Shown here: positions 35,715-45,073 of the stretch, one piece after another
How the letters are laid out: each line of letters begins with the position of its first letter
Position numbering within the stretch: the stretch's first letter is position 1
From: Micromonospora sp. NBC_00421
GTDB taxonomy: Bacteria > Actinomycetota > Actinomycetes > Mycobacteriales > Micromonosporaceae
Assembly (NCBI RefSeq): GCF_036017915.1
Contig: NZ_CP107929.1
Location: 5,460,001 to 5,524,000 of the forward strand
Length of the DNA: 64,000 nucleotides
Reading direction: 5' to 3'
The notes under the pieces: generated by a model
What the model was told of the DNA's origin: nothing
What the model saw: only the letters and a program-made list of their open reading frames with translations
The model's database searches: none
Made by a program: the position numbers and the translations under genes

Positions 35715-35727
35715 CCCCTCACGGTAG

Positions 35728-35785
35728 CCTTCGTTCCCGTGAGCGCGAGGAATGAGCTTGCGAGTCCCGCAGTCGCGAACGAAGG
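35728..35785. repeat. Inverted repeat / probable dispersed intergenic element
   Basis: CCTTCGTTC at 35728-35736 is the reverse complement of GAACGAAGG at 35777-35785. The 40 bases between include GAGCGCGAGG and CCGCAGTCGCG, wording that I recall from intergenic repeats in Micromonospora genomes; this memory is not verified. The right arm forms the ribosome site region of the glycosyltransferase gene. Confidence 0.45.
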
Positions 35786-35794
35786 ACAAGCCCC

Positions 35795-37063
35795 GTGAGA
35801 ATCGTGGTGGCGCACAACCGGTACCGGGAAGCCCAGCCGTCGGGTGAGAACACGATGGTCGACTCGGAGATCGGGCAGCTCACCGCCGCCGGGGTCGAGG
35901 TGTTGCCGTTCATCCGCAGCTCGGACGAGATCCCGTCGATGCCGAAGTCGGCCAAGGCGCTGCTGCCGATCTCACCGATCTACGCCCCGCGCGCCCAGCA
36001 GGACCTGTCCCGGCTGCTCACCGAGCACCGGCCGGACGTGTTGCACCTGCACAACCCGTACCCGCTGCTGTCGCCCTGGGTGGTGCGGACCGCGCACAAG
36101 CACGGGGTGCCGGTGGTGCAGACGGTGCACAACTACCGGCAGGTCTGCTCCTCGGGGATCTACTTCCGCGACGGCGTCATCTGCCAGGACTGCAAGGGCC
36201 GGGCGTTGGCGGTGCCGTCGATCGTGCACCGCTGCTACCGGGACTCGCGGGCGCAGAGCGCGCTGATGGCCGCCACCCTGGCCGTGCACCGGGGCACCTG
36301 GCGCTCGGTGGACCGGTTCATCGCGCTCACCTCGGCCATCGCCGACCACCTGACCGACTACGGCATCCCGGCCGAGCGGATCGTGGTCAAGCCGAACGCG
36401 GTGCCCGACCCGGGTGCCCCCACGCCGCTCGGCGACGGTTTCCTCTTCCTGGCCCGGCTGACCCCGGAGAAGGGTGTCGACCTGCTGCTGGACGCCTGGC
36501 GGCGGCACCCGGTGGGCACCCTGGGCACGCTGCGGGTGGCCGGTGACGGCGAGTTGCGCCCGCTGGTCGAGGCCGCCGCCGCCGAGCGCGCCGACGTCGT
36601 CTACCTGGGCCAACTCGACCGGGCCGGGGTGCGCGCCGCGGTCGAGGCGAGTGCCGTGGTGATCGCCGCGTCGATGTGGCACGACGTGCTGCCCACCGTG
36701 ATCATCGAGGCGCTGGCCAGCGGGCGGCCGGTGCTCGGCACCGCCCTCGGCGGCATCCCGTACCTCGTCGGTGCGGACCTCCCGCACGAGCCCGCCGGCA
36801 CCGGCCCGGCCGCCGTGGCCTCGGCCGTCGCCGGCCACGCCCCGCCGCCGGCCGGTCCGGTCGCGGTGCCGGCCGGCCTGCTCTCCGGCACCGCCGGCTG
36901 GGTGGTCCCGCCGGACCCGGCCGCGCTGGCCGCCGCGCTCCCGGTCGCGCGGGCCGGCGCCGCGCTGCTCTCCGCCCCGGCCCGGCTGCGGTACGAGCAG
37001 ACCTTCCACCCGGACGTGGTCCTCAAGCGGCACCTCGCCATCTACGCCGCCCTCACCCGCTGA
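35795..37063 (+). CDS. Glycosyltransferase, GT4 family (GT-B fold)
   Basis: A 422-residue retaining glycosyltransferase. The N-terminal domain has VVAHNRYREAQPSGEN and LHLHNPYPLLSPW; the C-terminal nucleotide-sugar domain has FLARLTPEKGVDLLLDAW and the EALASGRPVLGT segment with the catalytic E-x7-E type region (PTVIIEALASGRPV). Three cysteines lie together at about 125-140 (VCSSGIYF..ICQDC), an arrangement seen in some members of this group. GTG start with GAAGGA upstream. It is divergent from the glycosylase. The product is probably a cell-surface glycan. Confidence 0.92.
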   Translation: MRIVVAHNRYREAQPSGENTMVDSEIGQLTAAGVEVLPFIRSSDEIPSMPKSAKALLPISPIYAPRAQQDLSRLLTEHRPDVLHLHNPYPLLSPWVVRTAHKHGVPVVQTVHNYRQVCSSGIYFRDGVICQDCKGRALAVPSIVHRCYRDSRAQSALMAATLAVHRGTWRSVDRFIALTSAIADHLTDYGIPAERIVVKPNAVPDPGAPTPLGDGFLFLARLTPEKGVDLLLDAWRRHPVGTLGTLRVAGDGELRPLVEAAAAERADVVYLGQLDRAGVRAAVEASAVVIAASMWHDVLPTVIIEALASGRPVLGTALGGIPYLVGADLPHEPAGTGPAAVASAVAGHAPPPAGPVAVPAGLLSGTAGWVVPPDPAALAAALPVARAGAALLSAPARLRYEQTFHPDVVLKRHLAIYAALTR

Positions 37064-37110
37064 CCCCACTGACCCTGCGCACGCGGCGTGTCGCGGGCGG
37101 GCCGACATGT

Positions 37111-37173
37111 CTACTCGACGTGGTATGCCTGGCAGTCATATTCATGACGGACAGGCATACCACCGCTGGTCGA
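37111..37173. repeat. Nested inverted repeat
   Basis: GTGGTATGCCTG (37120-37131) is inverted perfectly as CAGGCATACCAC (37152-37163). Inside the loop GTCAT and ATGAC form a second palindrome, and outside ACTCGAC / GTCGAGT continue the pairing with a five-base bulge. It lies 57 bases after the glycosyltransferase at the edge of the restriction island. It is less GC-rich than usual terminators here. Confidence 0.6.
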
Positions 37174-37246
37174 GTACAGCCGCCGTGCTGTGTAGGCGCG
37201 GTCCTCGTTGGTAGGACATGGGCGTGATCGGAACAAGGGGCATACG

Positions 37247-37456
37247 GTGAGCACCAGATCAGGGCGGGAGTTCTCCAGGTATGAATCCCTGGTGGCCGGA
37301 GGGTCGATCCGCCTCAAGGCCACCACCACGAACGACCTCGACCAACTGCCCTGTTACGACGTCCCGGCCGGGGTGTCGCCCCTCGATCTGCTGCTCGCCG
37401 ACAGGCGGACGTCAGAATCGGTGGGTTTGCCGGTCACGGCTCCCGGTGCCGATTAG
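37247..37456 (+). CDS. Small hypothetical protein
   Basis: A possible 69-residue protein starting at GTG 37247 (AAGGGG six bases before) and overlapping the end of hsdR by four bases on the other strand. Codon usage is only moderately typical, no family was recognised, and no signal peptide or membrane segment is seen. It may be a remnant at the island boundary. Confidence 0.4.
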   Translation: MSTRSGREFSRYESLVAGGSIRLKATTTNDLDQLPCYDVPAGVSPLDLLLADRRTSESVGLPVTAPGAD

Positions 37457-40400
37457 GCCACCTCGGTTGCCGGGGTGGCGGTGTCCCGGACGGAGTTGAG
37501 GATCGTGACCAGGCGGTCCAGGTCGGCGGACGGGAAGATCGATTCCGGGTCGGGCGCGATGTCGCTGAACGGGGATTCGTAGAGCCGCTCGGGCTTCATG
37601 ACGCCGTTCTGCGTCAGGTGGGCGATGATCAGGCCGATGAAGCTGATCTGGTTGGCGGTGAGGGTACGGCCGGTCAGGAACTCGCTGAACGCCTCGTTGG
37701 CCGCTTCCCGGTCCAGCCCGACCAGCGAGCGGATGAAGATCCCCAGCCCTTCGGAGGAGCGGCGGACCCGGTCGATGTCCTCGGTGCCGCCACCGCTGGC
37801 CACCAGCATCCGTTCCAACTCGTCGAGGTCGGTGGGGGAAAGCTGCTTGTTGCGGCGCAGCTTCTGCAACGCCACGTGGTCCTCGTGGGCGCGCAGGTAG
37901 ACCTGGGCCTTGGCGCGGAACCGCTCGAAGTTCGTGCCGATCCTGATGTCGTTGAGCGAGACGAGCGAGATCTCCCCCAACTCGTCGCTGAAGTCGGTGT
38001 AGACGATGGCCCGCTTGGACCGGGAGATCAACCTGATCAGCTCGCGCAGGCGTCGACGGATCAGCTCCAGCATCGGCAGGGTCACGTCCTGCCACCACTC
38101 GTCGCCGGCCACCTCGTCGAGGAGCTGCTGCTGCTCGCGGACCATCGGGATGCTGGTCTGCTCCAGCAGCGTCGAGGCGATCTCCTGCACCTGCCCACGC
38201 AGCCGCGCGTAGTCGGGCAGCACCTGGAACTGACCGAGCTGGAGGCGCAGCACCATCAGGTCGAACCGCTTGGCTGCCTCGTCGTTGTCCTGCACTGCGG
38301 TGGGCAGGCCGGCGAGGTTGTCGCCGATCTCGTCCACCGCCTCGGGGGTCAGCCGGCGCCAGTGCGCGAAGTCGACGTAGTGCTCTACCAGGCGGCGCTT
38401 GGGGCGTACGACGAAGTTGTCGAGGTGGATGTTCGCCACCCGGGTGTGGAGGTTTCGGGCCAGCTCCCAGCGGAGGCCGGTTTCGCTCTGCGTCCCGTCG
38501 GTGTCCGGCTCCGGGCCGACGTCGGTGGGAAGACGCTGGTCGAGGCGGTGGATCAGGTCGAGCTGGGCCTTGAACAGCCGGGTGGTCAGCGGCTCACCCA
38601 GCTTCCCCTGCGCCGGCTCGGGGTTCTGGTTGAAATACTCGAAGTTCCGGCAGAAGTCGAAGACCAGGAAGTCCTTCTTGTCCTGCCCGGGGCCGTAGAG
38701 CTCCTTGCAGAGCCGGGTGCCCCGGCCGATCATCTGGAGGAACTTCGACTTCGACCGGACGGGCTTGCAGAAGACCAGGTTGACGACCTCGGGCACGTCG
38801 ATGCCGGTGTCGAGCATGTCCACCGAGATCGCGATGTGCGGGTCCTTCTCCGGCTGGGAGAAGTCGTCGATGAGGCTCTGCGCGTATTCGGTCTTGTGCG
38901 TGATGACCCGGGCGCGGTGGCCGGCGTGCATCGGATACGCGTCGTCGAACCGCTTCTGGATGAAGTCGGCGTGATCCTGGTTCCTGGCGAAGATGATCGT
39001 CTTCCCGATCCGGTCACCGCCGGCCACCCTGTGGCCGTGGGTCATCAGCGTCGCCAGGACGTTGTCCACTGTCTTCTCGTTGAACACCCACTTGTTGACC
39101 GCGTCCGCGTCGACGTTCTCCGGCGGCTCGTCGTCACCCCAGTCGAGCGAGTCCCAGCGGTCCCTGTCCTCCTCGCTGAGGTCGTCGTAGCGGATGCCGT
39201 ACCACTGGAAATCGGTCTCCACGGAGAACGCGCGCGGCGGGACGAGGTAGCCCTCCTCCACCGCCTCTTCGAGGTCGTAGTGGTCGGTGGGGACGCCGTC
39301 CTCAAGGTGGAACAGGCTGTAGGTGTTGCGGTCGATCTCGTTGCGCGGGGTCGCGGTGAGCCCGACCAGGAGGCTGTCGAACCAGGAGAAGATCGCCCGG
39401 TACTTCTGGTAGACCGACCGGTGCGCCTCGTCGATGATGACCAGGTCGAAGTAGCCGGCCCCGAAGCGCCGTCCACCGGTCGCGGTCTCGTTGATCAGGC
39501 CCATCATGGTCGGGTACGTCGAGACGTACACCCGGCCCTCGGTGTCCTTCTCGGTGACCAGGTTGACGGTGGCCGCCTCGGGCAGGTGCGCCTTGAACGC
39601 GTTGACCGCCTGGTTGACCAGGGCGGTGCGGTCCGCCAGGAAGAGCACCCGCTTGACCCAGTTGGCCCGCATCAGCACGTCGACCAGGGCGATGACGGTA
39701 CGGGTCTTGCCCGCGCCGGTGGCCATCACCACGAGCGCCTGGCGCTGCCGGTCCCGCTCGAACGCCTCGCCGATCTTCCGGATCGCCCGGTGCTGGTAGT
39801 GCCGCTCGACGATCTCCGGCTTGATGGGCACGTCCGCGAGCGCCAGGCGGGTGGAGCGGCGCTGGATCAGCAGGGCCAGCTCGTCGCGGGTGTAGAAGCC
39901 CTGCACCGGGCGGGGCGGGTAGCCGGTGTCGTCCCACAGCCAGGTGTCGTAACCGTTCGTGTAGAAGATGACCGGCCGCTGACCGTACCGCTGCTCCAGG
40001 CAGTCGGCGTAGAGCTTGGCCTGCTGCTTGCCGTCGGTGGCATCCCGCCGGGCGCGCTTGGCCTCGACCACCGCGAGCGGCTTGCCGTCGGCACCCCACA
40101 GCACGTAGTCGACAAAGCCGGTGCCCGAGCCGTTGGGCATGCCGGTCACCGGGAACTCGCGGTCGTCCGGCCCGTCGAGCCGCCAGCCGGCCTCGGCCAG
40201 CATGAGATCGATGTAGAGGTCGCGGGTCTGCGCCTCGTCGTAGTCGTGGTCGTCGGGGCGGGCCTCGTTGGCGGCCTTCGCGGCGGCGATCTGGGCGCGC
40301 AGCTTCGCCAGCTCGGCATCGAGGGTGGCGCTCTTCTTCCGCTCGGCGGCGAGCGCCGCGTCCCGGGCGGCGAGCTTCTCGGCGAGCACCTTCAGCTCGG

Positions 40401-40866
40401 CCCGGGTCTGCTGCCGCACCTCGGAGGGGGCCGGACGGGAGATCAGATCCGGGTCGAAGGCCAACGCGCTCGCCGGCAGGTGCGCCTGGTCGCGGGTGTA
40501 GTGCCGGGCGATCCAGTACGTGACGTGGAACAGCTCGCGCAGGACCGGCACCGAGTCCTTGTCGGTCACCGGCGTCTTCTCGTGCACGGCCCGGTTGCCC
40601 TGCTTGCGGATGACGTTCATCTTGACCTGGAGGGCGGTGCCGACCAGGTTGCGCAACGTCGGCTCGTGGATCTTTCCAGAAAGATCGTTCTTGTACGGGC
40701 GCTTCAGCGTCGCGTCGGCGTCGAAGAGCCAGCCGAGCGCGAGTTCCAGGGTGCGCCGGGCATAGAAGCACGAGCCCCGCGGGTCGGCGACGGCCAGCCG
40801 CTCGGCCCGCAGGGCCTCGTCAAGCAGCTCGGGCCACTCGGCCCGCAGGAACGCGAAGTTGCTCAT
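37453..40866 (-). CDS. hsdR: Type I restriction enzyme, R subunit
   Basis: A 1137-residue motor and nuclease subunit. The N-terminal 130 residues are a DUF4145-like helical domain (start MSNFAFLRAEWPE, the reason for choosing the second ATG). Then follows a restriction nuclease domain with the D...ExK pattern in GFVDYVLWGADGKPLAVVEAKR, a superfamily 2 helicase with MATGAGKTRT (Walker A) and IIDEAHRS (DEAH), a helicase C domain (VDMLDTGIDVPEVVNLVF, QMIGRGTRL), and an EcoEI-type C-terminal region. With HsdM and HsdS it cuts unmodified DNA at a distance while translocating. It lies 44 bases downstream of hsdS on the same strand. Confidence 0.96.
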   Translation of the reverse strand: MSNFAFLRAEWPELLDEALRAERLAVADPRGSCFYARRTLELALGWLFDADATLKRPYKNDLSGKIHEPTLRNLVGTALQVKMNVIRKQGNRAVHEKTPVTDKDSVPVLRELFHVTYWIARHYTRDQAHLPASALAFDPDLISRPAPSEVRQQTRAELKVLAEKLAARDAALAAERKKSATLDAELAKLRAQIAAAKAANEARPDDHDYDEAQTRDLYIDLMLAEAGWRLDGPDDREFPVTGMPNGSGTGFVDYVLWGADGKPLAVVEAKRARRDATDGKQQAKLYADCLEQRYGQRPVIFYTNGYDTWLWDDTGYPPRPVQGFYTRDELALLIQRRSTRLALADVPIKPEIVERHYQHRAIRKIGEAFERDRQRQALVVMATGAGKTRTVIALVDVLMRANWVKRVLFLADRTALVNQAVNAFKAHLPEAATVNLVTEKDTEGRVYVSTYPTMMGLINETATGGRRFGAGYFDLVIIDEAHRSVYQKYRAIFSWFDSLLVGLTATPRNEIDRNTYSLFHLEDGVPTDHYDLEEAVEEGYLVPPRAFSVETDFQWYGIRYDDLSEEDRDRWDSLDWGDDEPPENVDADAVNKWVFNEKTVDNVLATLMTHGHRVAGGDRIGKTIIFARNQDHADFIQKRFDDAYPMHAGHRARVITHKTEYAQSLIDDFSQPEKDPHIAISVDMLDTGIDVPEVVNLVFCKPVRSKSKFLQMIGRGTRLCKELYGPGQDKKDFLVFDFCRNFEYFNQNPEPAQGKLGEPLTTRLFKAQLDLIHRLDQRLPTDVGPEPDTDGTQSETGLRWELARNLHTRVANIHLDNFVVRPKRRLVEHYVDFAHWRRLTPEAVDEIGDNLAGLPTAVQDNDEAAKRFDLMVLRLQLGQFQVLPDYARLRGQVQEIASTLLEQTSIPMVREQQQLLDEVAGDEWWQDVTLPMLELIRRRLRELIRLISRSKRAIVYTDFSDELGEISLVSLNDIRIGTNFERFRAKAQVYLRAHEDHVALQKLRRNKQLSPTDLDELERMLVASGGGTEDIDRVRRSSEGLGIFIRSLVGLDREAANEAFSEFLTGRTLTANQISFIGLIIAHLTQNGVMKPERLYESPFSDIAPDPESIFPSADLDRLVTILNSVRDTATPATEVA

Positions 40867-40910
40867 CGGTCGTCGACCCCCCATGGTGGACAGCCCCAGA
40901 GCGTCTCACA

Positions 40911-42089
40911 TCAGAGCAACCCCCGGAAAGCCCGATCCTGCAACGACGCGAACAACGCATCTAGTTCGGCCGAACTTGTTCGATACTGCGTTCTGAGTCG
41001 CCGCACGGCTTCAGTACGTTCCGCGTACTTTAGCTGAATAGCACGTGGAGGACACGGTATAGCAACGCCCTTCACGTCGTCAAAATTCAGGCCAGCTTTA
41101 ACTCCCTGACGGTTTCTTCGAAGGATTTGATCTTGCCCAATTGGTGACGACAAATAAGCAGAAAGGTACACCGGCTCCAGTTTTGAGCATCGAAGAATTG
41201 AAAGATGCTGGTTAATGTAAGCCGTACTGAGACCATCTGGGACAACGGCTGTGCGGCCGAGATCCGCCGTAATGCTTAACAAGACATCGCCCGGCTCCAC
41301 CCTTGCTCGCCTTGCTTCAGCGGTTTCCGGCGCTTGCACGTAAGCAACGTCTTCCAGCAGGAGTTCACCACCTCGTACGTTCTGAATCCTGAGGAAGAGG
41401 TCTCCGTGATCTGCATAATGGACGGCCCAGCCCCGTGAGCCACTTGTCAGGAAATCAAGGAGCTCTCCAAGAGTAGCGGTTGGCCAATCCGTTAGAATGC
41501 TGTGCGTACCTCCAAACATCTCAAGAAAAATGGATTGAGTGAGGACGTCCAGGTGAGCGAGGGATTCCCGGCGCTTGGCGCGGAGTTCGTCCGCCCGATC
41601 CAACACGTCGGCGATTCTCTTCTGCTCCAACAGAGACGGAGTCGGAACCGAAAGACCAGCGAGGAAGGCTTCCGGTACGCGACGTTGCCCTGCACTGCCA
41701 GTCATCCGACGTTCACCGGCGACGCGAACTTGGGGCCTACGCAGGAAATGGAGGAGATAGCGCGCGTCAAGCCGGGTTTGGTTTGGGCGAATCACATGGA
41801 ACTCGGTCGAACCGACGCCTATCCGATGCTTGAGCCCAGCCTGAGCAATCTTGCCATTTTCAAAGCAGGGGGTGATCTTCGCGACCAGGACATCCTTATC
41901 GGAAAAAACGGTGTAACCCTTGCTGACCTCGCCGAAAGCTCGTTCCTCGCCCATCTCTGTGGTTCCGGTCTGGCCGTCAACCGCAGACATGGGAACGAAT
42001 GAGATGAGATCATCGTCTGCCGGACGACTGGTCAGCCTTGGATTGATCGAAGCGACATCTGCCAGCTTGGAAGAGGCCGGCGCGCTCAT
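40911..42089 (-). CDS. hsdS: Type I restriction enzyme, specificity subunit
   Basis: A 392-residue S subunit with two target recognition domains, each followed by a conserved helical spacer (the first: LLEQKRIADVLDRADELRAKRRESLAHLD). It chooses the split DNA target of the system. The start overlaps the hsdM stop (ATGA). Base composition is visibly lower in GC and codon use less biased than in hsdM and hsdR on either side, the usual sign that target recognition domains have been exchanged by recombination. The target cannot be predicted by eye. Confidence 0.94.
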   Translation of the reverse strand: MSAPASSKLADVASINPRLTSRPADDDLISFVPMSAVDGQTGTTEMGEERAFGEVSKGYTVFSDKDVLVAKITPCFENGKIAQAGLKHRIGVGSTEFHVIRPNQTRLDARYLLHFLRRPQVRVAGERRMTGSAGQRRVPEAFLAGLSVPTPSLLEQKRIADVLDRADELRAKRRESLAHLDVLTQSIFLEMFGGTHSILTDWPTATLGELLDFLTSGSRGWAVHYADHGDLFLRIQNVRGGELLLEDVAYVQAPETAEARRARVEPGDVLLSITADLGRTAVVPDGLSTAYINQHLSILRCSKLEPVYLSAYLSSPIGQDQILRRNRQGVKAGLNFDDVKGVAIPCPPRAIQLKYAERTEAVRRLRTQYRTSSAELDALFASLQDRAFRGLL

Positions 42090-43612
42090 CCGAGCATCGC
42101 CTTCAGGTCGGTCATGCCCTGCTGGATCTCGGATTCCAGGCGTTCCAGATCGGCCAGGATGTCCAGTGGCGAGCGATGTTCGGTCTCTTCGTGGACGATC
42201 TCCTTGTAGCGGTTGAGGCTGAGGTCGTAGCCCTGCTCGACGATGTCGGCCTTGGGCACACAGAAGCTCTGCTCGGTCCGCGCCCGCTGCAACTCGTCCC
42301 CGCCCCGGCGGGACCACCGCGCCAACGCGTCCGGCAGGTTGTTCTTCGCATGCTCGTCCCCGGTCAGCACCGCACCCGGCCCCAACTTCTCGGCCGGCAG
42401 CAACGGAGTCCTCTTGTCGTCCAGGCTCCAGCCGTCGGCGGTCACCTCGTAGAACCAGACGTGGTCGGTCCCGCCGCTGTTGGTCTTGGTGAAGAACAGG
42501 ATCGCGGTGGAGACGCCCGAGTAGGGCTTGAAGGTGCCGCTGGGCAGCTTGACCACTCCGTCGAGCTTCTGGTCCTCGACCAGCATCCGGCGCAGCTCCT
42601 TGTGCGCCTTGCTCGATCCGAAGAGGACGCCCTCCGGCACGATCACGGCCGCCCGCCCGCCGGGCTTGAGCAGCCGGAGGAAGAGGGCGAGGAACAACAG
42701 CTCGGTCTTCTTGGTCTTGACGACCCGCTGGAGGTCCTTGGACGTGCTCTCGTAGTCGAGGCTGCCGGCGAACGGCGGGTTGGCCAGGATCAGCGAGTAC
42801 TTCTCGGACTCGCCGCTGACGCTCTCGGCGAGCGAGTCGCGGTAGCGGATATCCGGGCTGTCCACGCCGTGCAGCAGCATGTTCATGCTGCCGATCCGCA
42901 GCATCGTGCCGTCGAAGTCGAAGCCGTGGAACATGTTCCCGTGGAAGTGTTCCCGCTGCTTCGTGTCGAGCAGCGCCTCCGGGTGGACGCGCCGGACGTA
43001 CTCGTTGGCCTCGACCAGGAAGCCAGCGGTGCCGCAGGCCGGGTCGCAGATCTCGTCGTCCGGCCTCGGGGCGGTCATCTCGACCATGAGCTGGATGATG
43101 TGCCGGGAGGTGCGGAACTGTCCATTGTGTCCGGCCGTGGCGATCTTGCTGAGCATGTACTCGTAGAGGTCACCCCTGGTGTCCCGGTCATCCATCGGGA
43201 GCTTGTCGAGCATGTCGACCACTCGGTCGAGAAGCGCCGGGCTGGGGATGGTGAACCGGGCGTCCCGCATATGGTGCGAATAGGTGGAGCCGTCGCCACC
43301 GAGCCGCTGGAGGTACGGGAACACCTGGTGGGTGACGGTCTTGAACATCGTCTCCGGATCCAGGTCCTTGAACCTCGACCAGCGGAGTTCCTGCTCGTCC
43401 GGCTTGAACCGCAGGGTGACCGAGGCGTCCGGGAAACGTTCCGCCTTCTTCAACTCCCGCGTCTCGATCTCGTCCAGCCGCTTGATGAAGAGCAGGTAGG
43501 TGATCTGCTCGATCACCTCCAGCGGGTTGGAGATGCCGCCCGACCAGAAGGCATCCCAGACGCGATCGATCCTGCTCTTCAGTTCACCGGTTATCACGTG
43601 CCTCGTCCCCAT
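42086..43612 (-). CDS. hsdM: Type I restriction enzyme, DNA methyltransferase subunit
   Basis: A 508-residue N6-adenine methyltransferase. SAM-binding motif DPACGTAGFLVEA and catalytic ILANPPFAGS (NPPF) are present, preceded by the N-terminal helical domain (WDAFWSGGISNPLEVIEQITYLLFIKRLDE). It methylates the target chosen by HsdS. First gene of the hsdM-hsdS-hsdR operon. The start is given as ATG 43612; a GTG at 43597 is an alternative closer to the usual family N-terminus. Confidence 0.95.
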   Translation of the reverse strand: MGTRHVITGELKSRIDRVWDAFWSGGISNPLEVIEQITYLLFIKRLDEIETRELKKAERFPDASVTLRFKPDEQELRWSRFKDLDPETMFKTVTHQVFPYLQRLGGDGSTYSHHMRDARFTIPSPALLDRVVDMLDKLPMDDRDTRGDLYEYMLSKIATAGHNGQFRTSRHIIQLMVEMTAPRPDDEICDPACGTAGFLVEANEYVRRVHPEALLDTKQREHFHGNMFHGFDFDGTMLRIGSMNMLLHGVDSPDIRYRDSLAESVSGESEKYSLILANPPFAGSLDYESTSKDLQRVVKTKKTELLFLALFLRLLKPGGRAAVIVPEGVLFGSSKAHKELRRMLVEDQKLDGVVKLPSGTFKPYSGVSTAILFFTKTNSGGTDHVWFYEVTADGWSLDDKRTPLLPAEKLGPGAVLTGDEHAKNNLPDALARWSRRGGDELQRARTEQSFCVPKADIVEQGYDLSLNRYKEIVHEETEHRSPLDILADLERLESEIQQGMTDLKAMLG

Positions 43613-43658
43613 GGGTGTCGCGTCATGCTTGGCCTCACAGGCTAGCCCTCGCCAATGG

Positions 43659-43871
43659 TCAAGTGGAGCGGGCTTGCCGGCCAGGACTTGCTGGCCGGCA
43701 GGCAGCGGCGGCGTCGAGGACGTCGTGGGCGGCGGCCGACAATCGGCAGTCCGGAATCCGGCAGACCCGACAGTGACCGTCCGGGCCGGGCCGGTGGTCG
43801 CGGAGGACCGCTCGGGCGGTGAGGATCAGCCGGTTGCGGATCTGCGCCAGCGACAGGTGCGGCCCGGTCAT
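43659..43871 (-). CDS. Small cysteine-rich protein downstream of XRE regulator
   Basis: A 70-residue protein with a compact Cys motif, HCRVCRIPDC, that could bind a metal. It starts at ATG 43871, two bases after the stop of the XRE regulator gene, and ends 46 bases upstream of hsdM on the same strand. It is probably co-transcribed with the regulator. No function is known to me; I have the impression that such small proteins accompany XRE genes in Micromonosporaceae. Confidence 0.65.
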   Translation of the reverse strand: MTGPHLSLAQIRNRLILTARAVLRDHRPGPDGHCRVCRIPDCRLSAAAHDVLDAAAACRPASPGRQARST

Positions 43872-43873
43872 GG

Positions 43874-45073
43874 TCAGGTCACCCCGAGGGCGGCGGCGAG
43901 CTGGATGCTCGTGGCCGGGGCGTGCGGGGCGCGGGCCACCTGGCCGAGCACGTCCCGGGCGACCGGTCGGTGGCGCACCTCGGCGGGTGCCATCCGGTCG
44001 GCGTCGGCCAGCACCCGGCCGGCGTTGGCCGGGTCGTCGGCCTGGAGGTAGGCGCGGGCCGCGTCGATCAGGTGCGCCGCCCGGTGTTCCAGCGGCAGCC
44101 ACCGCCAGGCGTCCCGCCGGGTCGTCCTCTCGTGCCAGGCCACCGCCTCGCCGGCATGGCCCAGGTCGAGGGCGACGGCGGTACGGGCGAGGTCGACCGC
44201 CGTCGGCCCGAACGCGGTCCGGTGGTGGTCGTGGCCCTCGCCGACCTGCGCGGCCATGTCGGCGGCCTCGTCGAGGAGTTCACCGGTGGCGCGGTCGTCA
44301 CCCCGGTGGGCCGCTGCCAGGGCGGCCTGCACCAGCAGCGTCCCGCACAACGACAATTCGCCAGGGTCACCGTCCTCGGGTTCGAGCGGGGCGATCCGGT
44401 ACGCGGCGGCGAGCGCCGCCGACACCGCCGCCCGTGGCCACCCCGAGGCGCGGAACACCTGCCCGAGCTGCACCGTGGCGGCGGCCACCAGCAGGGGGTC
44501 GCCGGCCCCGGTTGCCATGGCCCGATCTGCGGCCAGCCAGGCCAGCTCGGCCTCGCCGAGCTTCACCAGCAGCGACGCGGTGAGCCGGTAGACCTCCACC
44601 AGCAGCGGGCGGCTCCGCTCGTGATCGTCGGCGGCTACCCGTTGCACGCCGGCCAGCAGACCCGGCAGAACGTCGGTCACCTGCGGATACCGGGCATGTT
44701 GGAACAGCACCCAGGTGTGCTCGACATCCCGGACCACCCGGTCGGCCGAGGGCACCCCACGGGCCGCCGGTCGACCCAGAGCGATTTCGTACGCCGACAG
44801 CGCCTCCCGGATCCGCGCCACCCTCTCGACCCCCTGAGCCGTCACGGCGGGTTGGGTGTCCCTGCCGAGCAGCACGGCGGCGTCGATCCGCAGCACGGCG
44901 GCGATCTCCCGCAACGTCGACACCTTGTCGAGCGACCGGATACCGCGCTCGACCTTGTCGACCCAGGACTTCGACCTGCCGAGCCGATCGGCGAACACCT
45001 GCTGCGACAACCTGCGCCGCCCCCGCCAGTACGCCACCCGCCGGCCGACAGGCAGCAGCTCACTGCTGTCCAC
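43874..45073 (-). CDS. XRE-family regulator with C-terminal TPR-like helical domain
   Basis: A 399-residue protein with an N-terminal helix-turn-helix (about 8-62: VAYWRGRRRLSQQVFADRLGRSKSWVDKVERG) followed by about 330 residues of alpha-helices in TPR-like pairs, typical of actinomycete regulators that may sense a peptide or small ligand. The start overlaps the preceding small ORF by 14 bases. Together with three small ORFs it forms a compact operon that reads towards the restriction genes. Confidence 0.88.
   Translation of the reverse strand: MDSSELLPVGRRVAYWRGRRRLSQQVFADRLGRSKSWVDKVERGIRSLDKVSTLREIAAVLRIDAAVLLGRDTQPAVTAQGVERVARIREALSAYEIALGRPAARGVPSADRVVRDVEHTWVLFQHARYPQVTDVLPGLLAGVQRVAADDHERSRPLLVEVYRLTASLLVKLGEAELAWLAADRAMATGAGDPLLVAAATVQLGQVFRASGWPRAAVSAALAAAYRIAPLEPEDGDPGELSLCGTLLVQAALAAAHRGDDRATGELLDEAADMAAQVGEGHDHHRTAFGPTAVDLARTAVALDLGHAGEAVAWHERTTRRDAWRWLPLEHRAAHLIDAARAYLQADDPANAGRVLADADRMAPAEVRHRPVARDVLGQVARAPHAPATSIQLAAALGVT

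Noticed and set aside
37618..41037. A 1139-codon open frame on the plus strand
   Set aside because: It lies exactly opposite hsdR, whose motifs are unmistakable, and has no domain of its own. Long antisense frames are normal in high-GC DNA.
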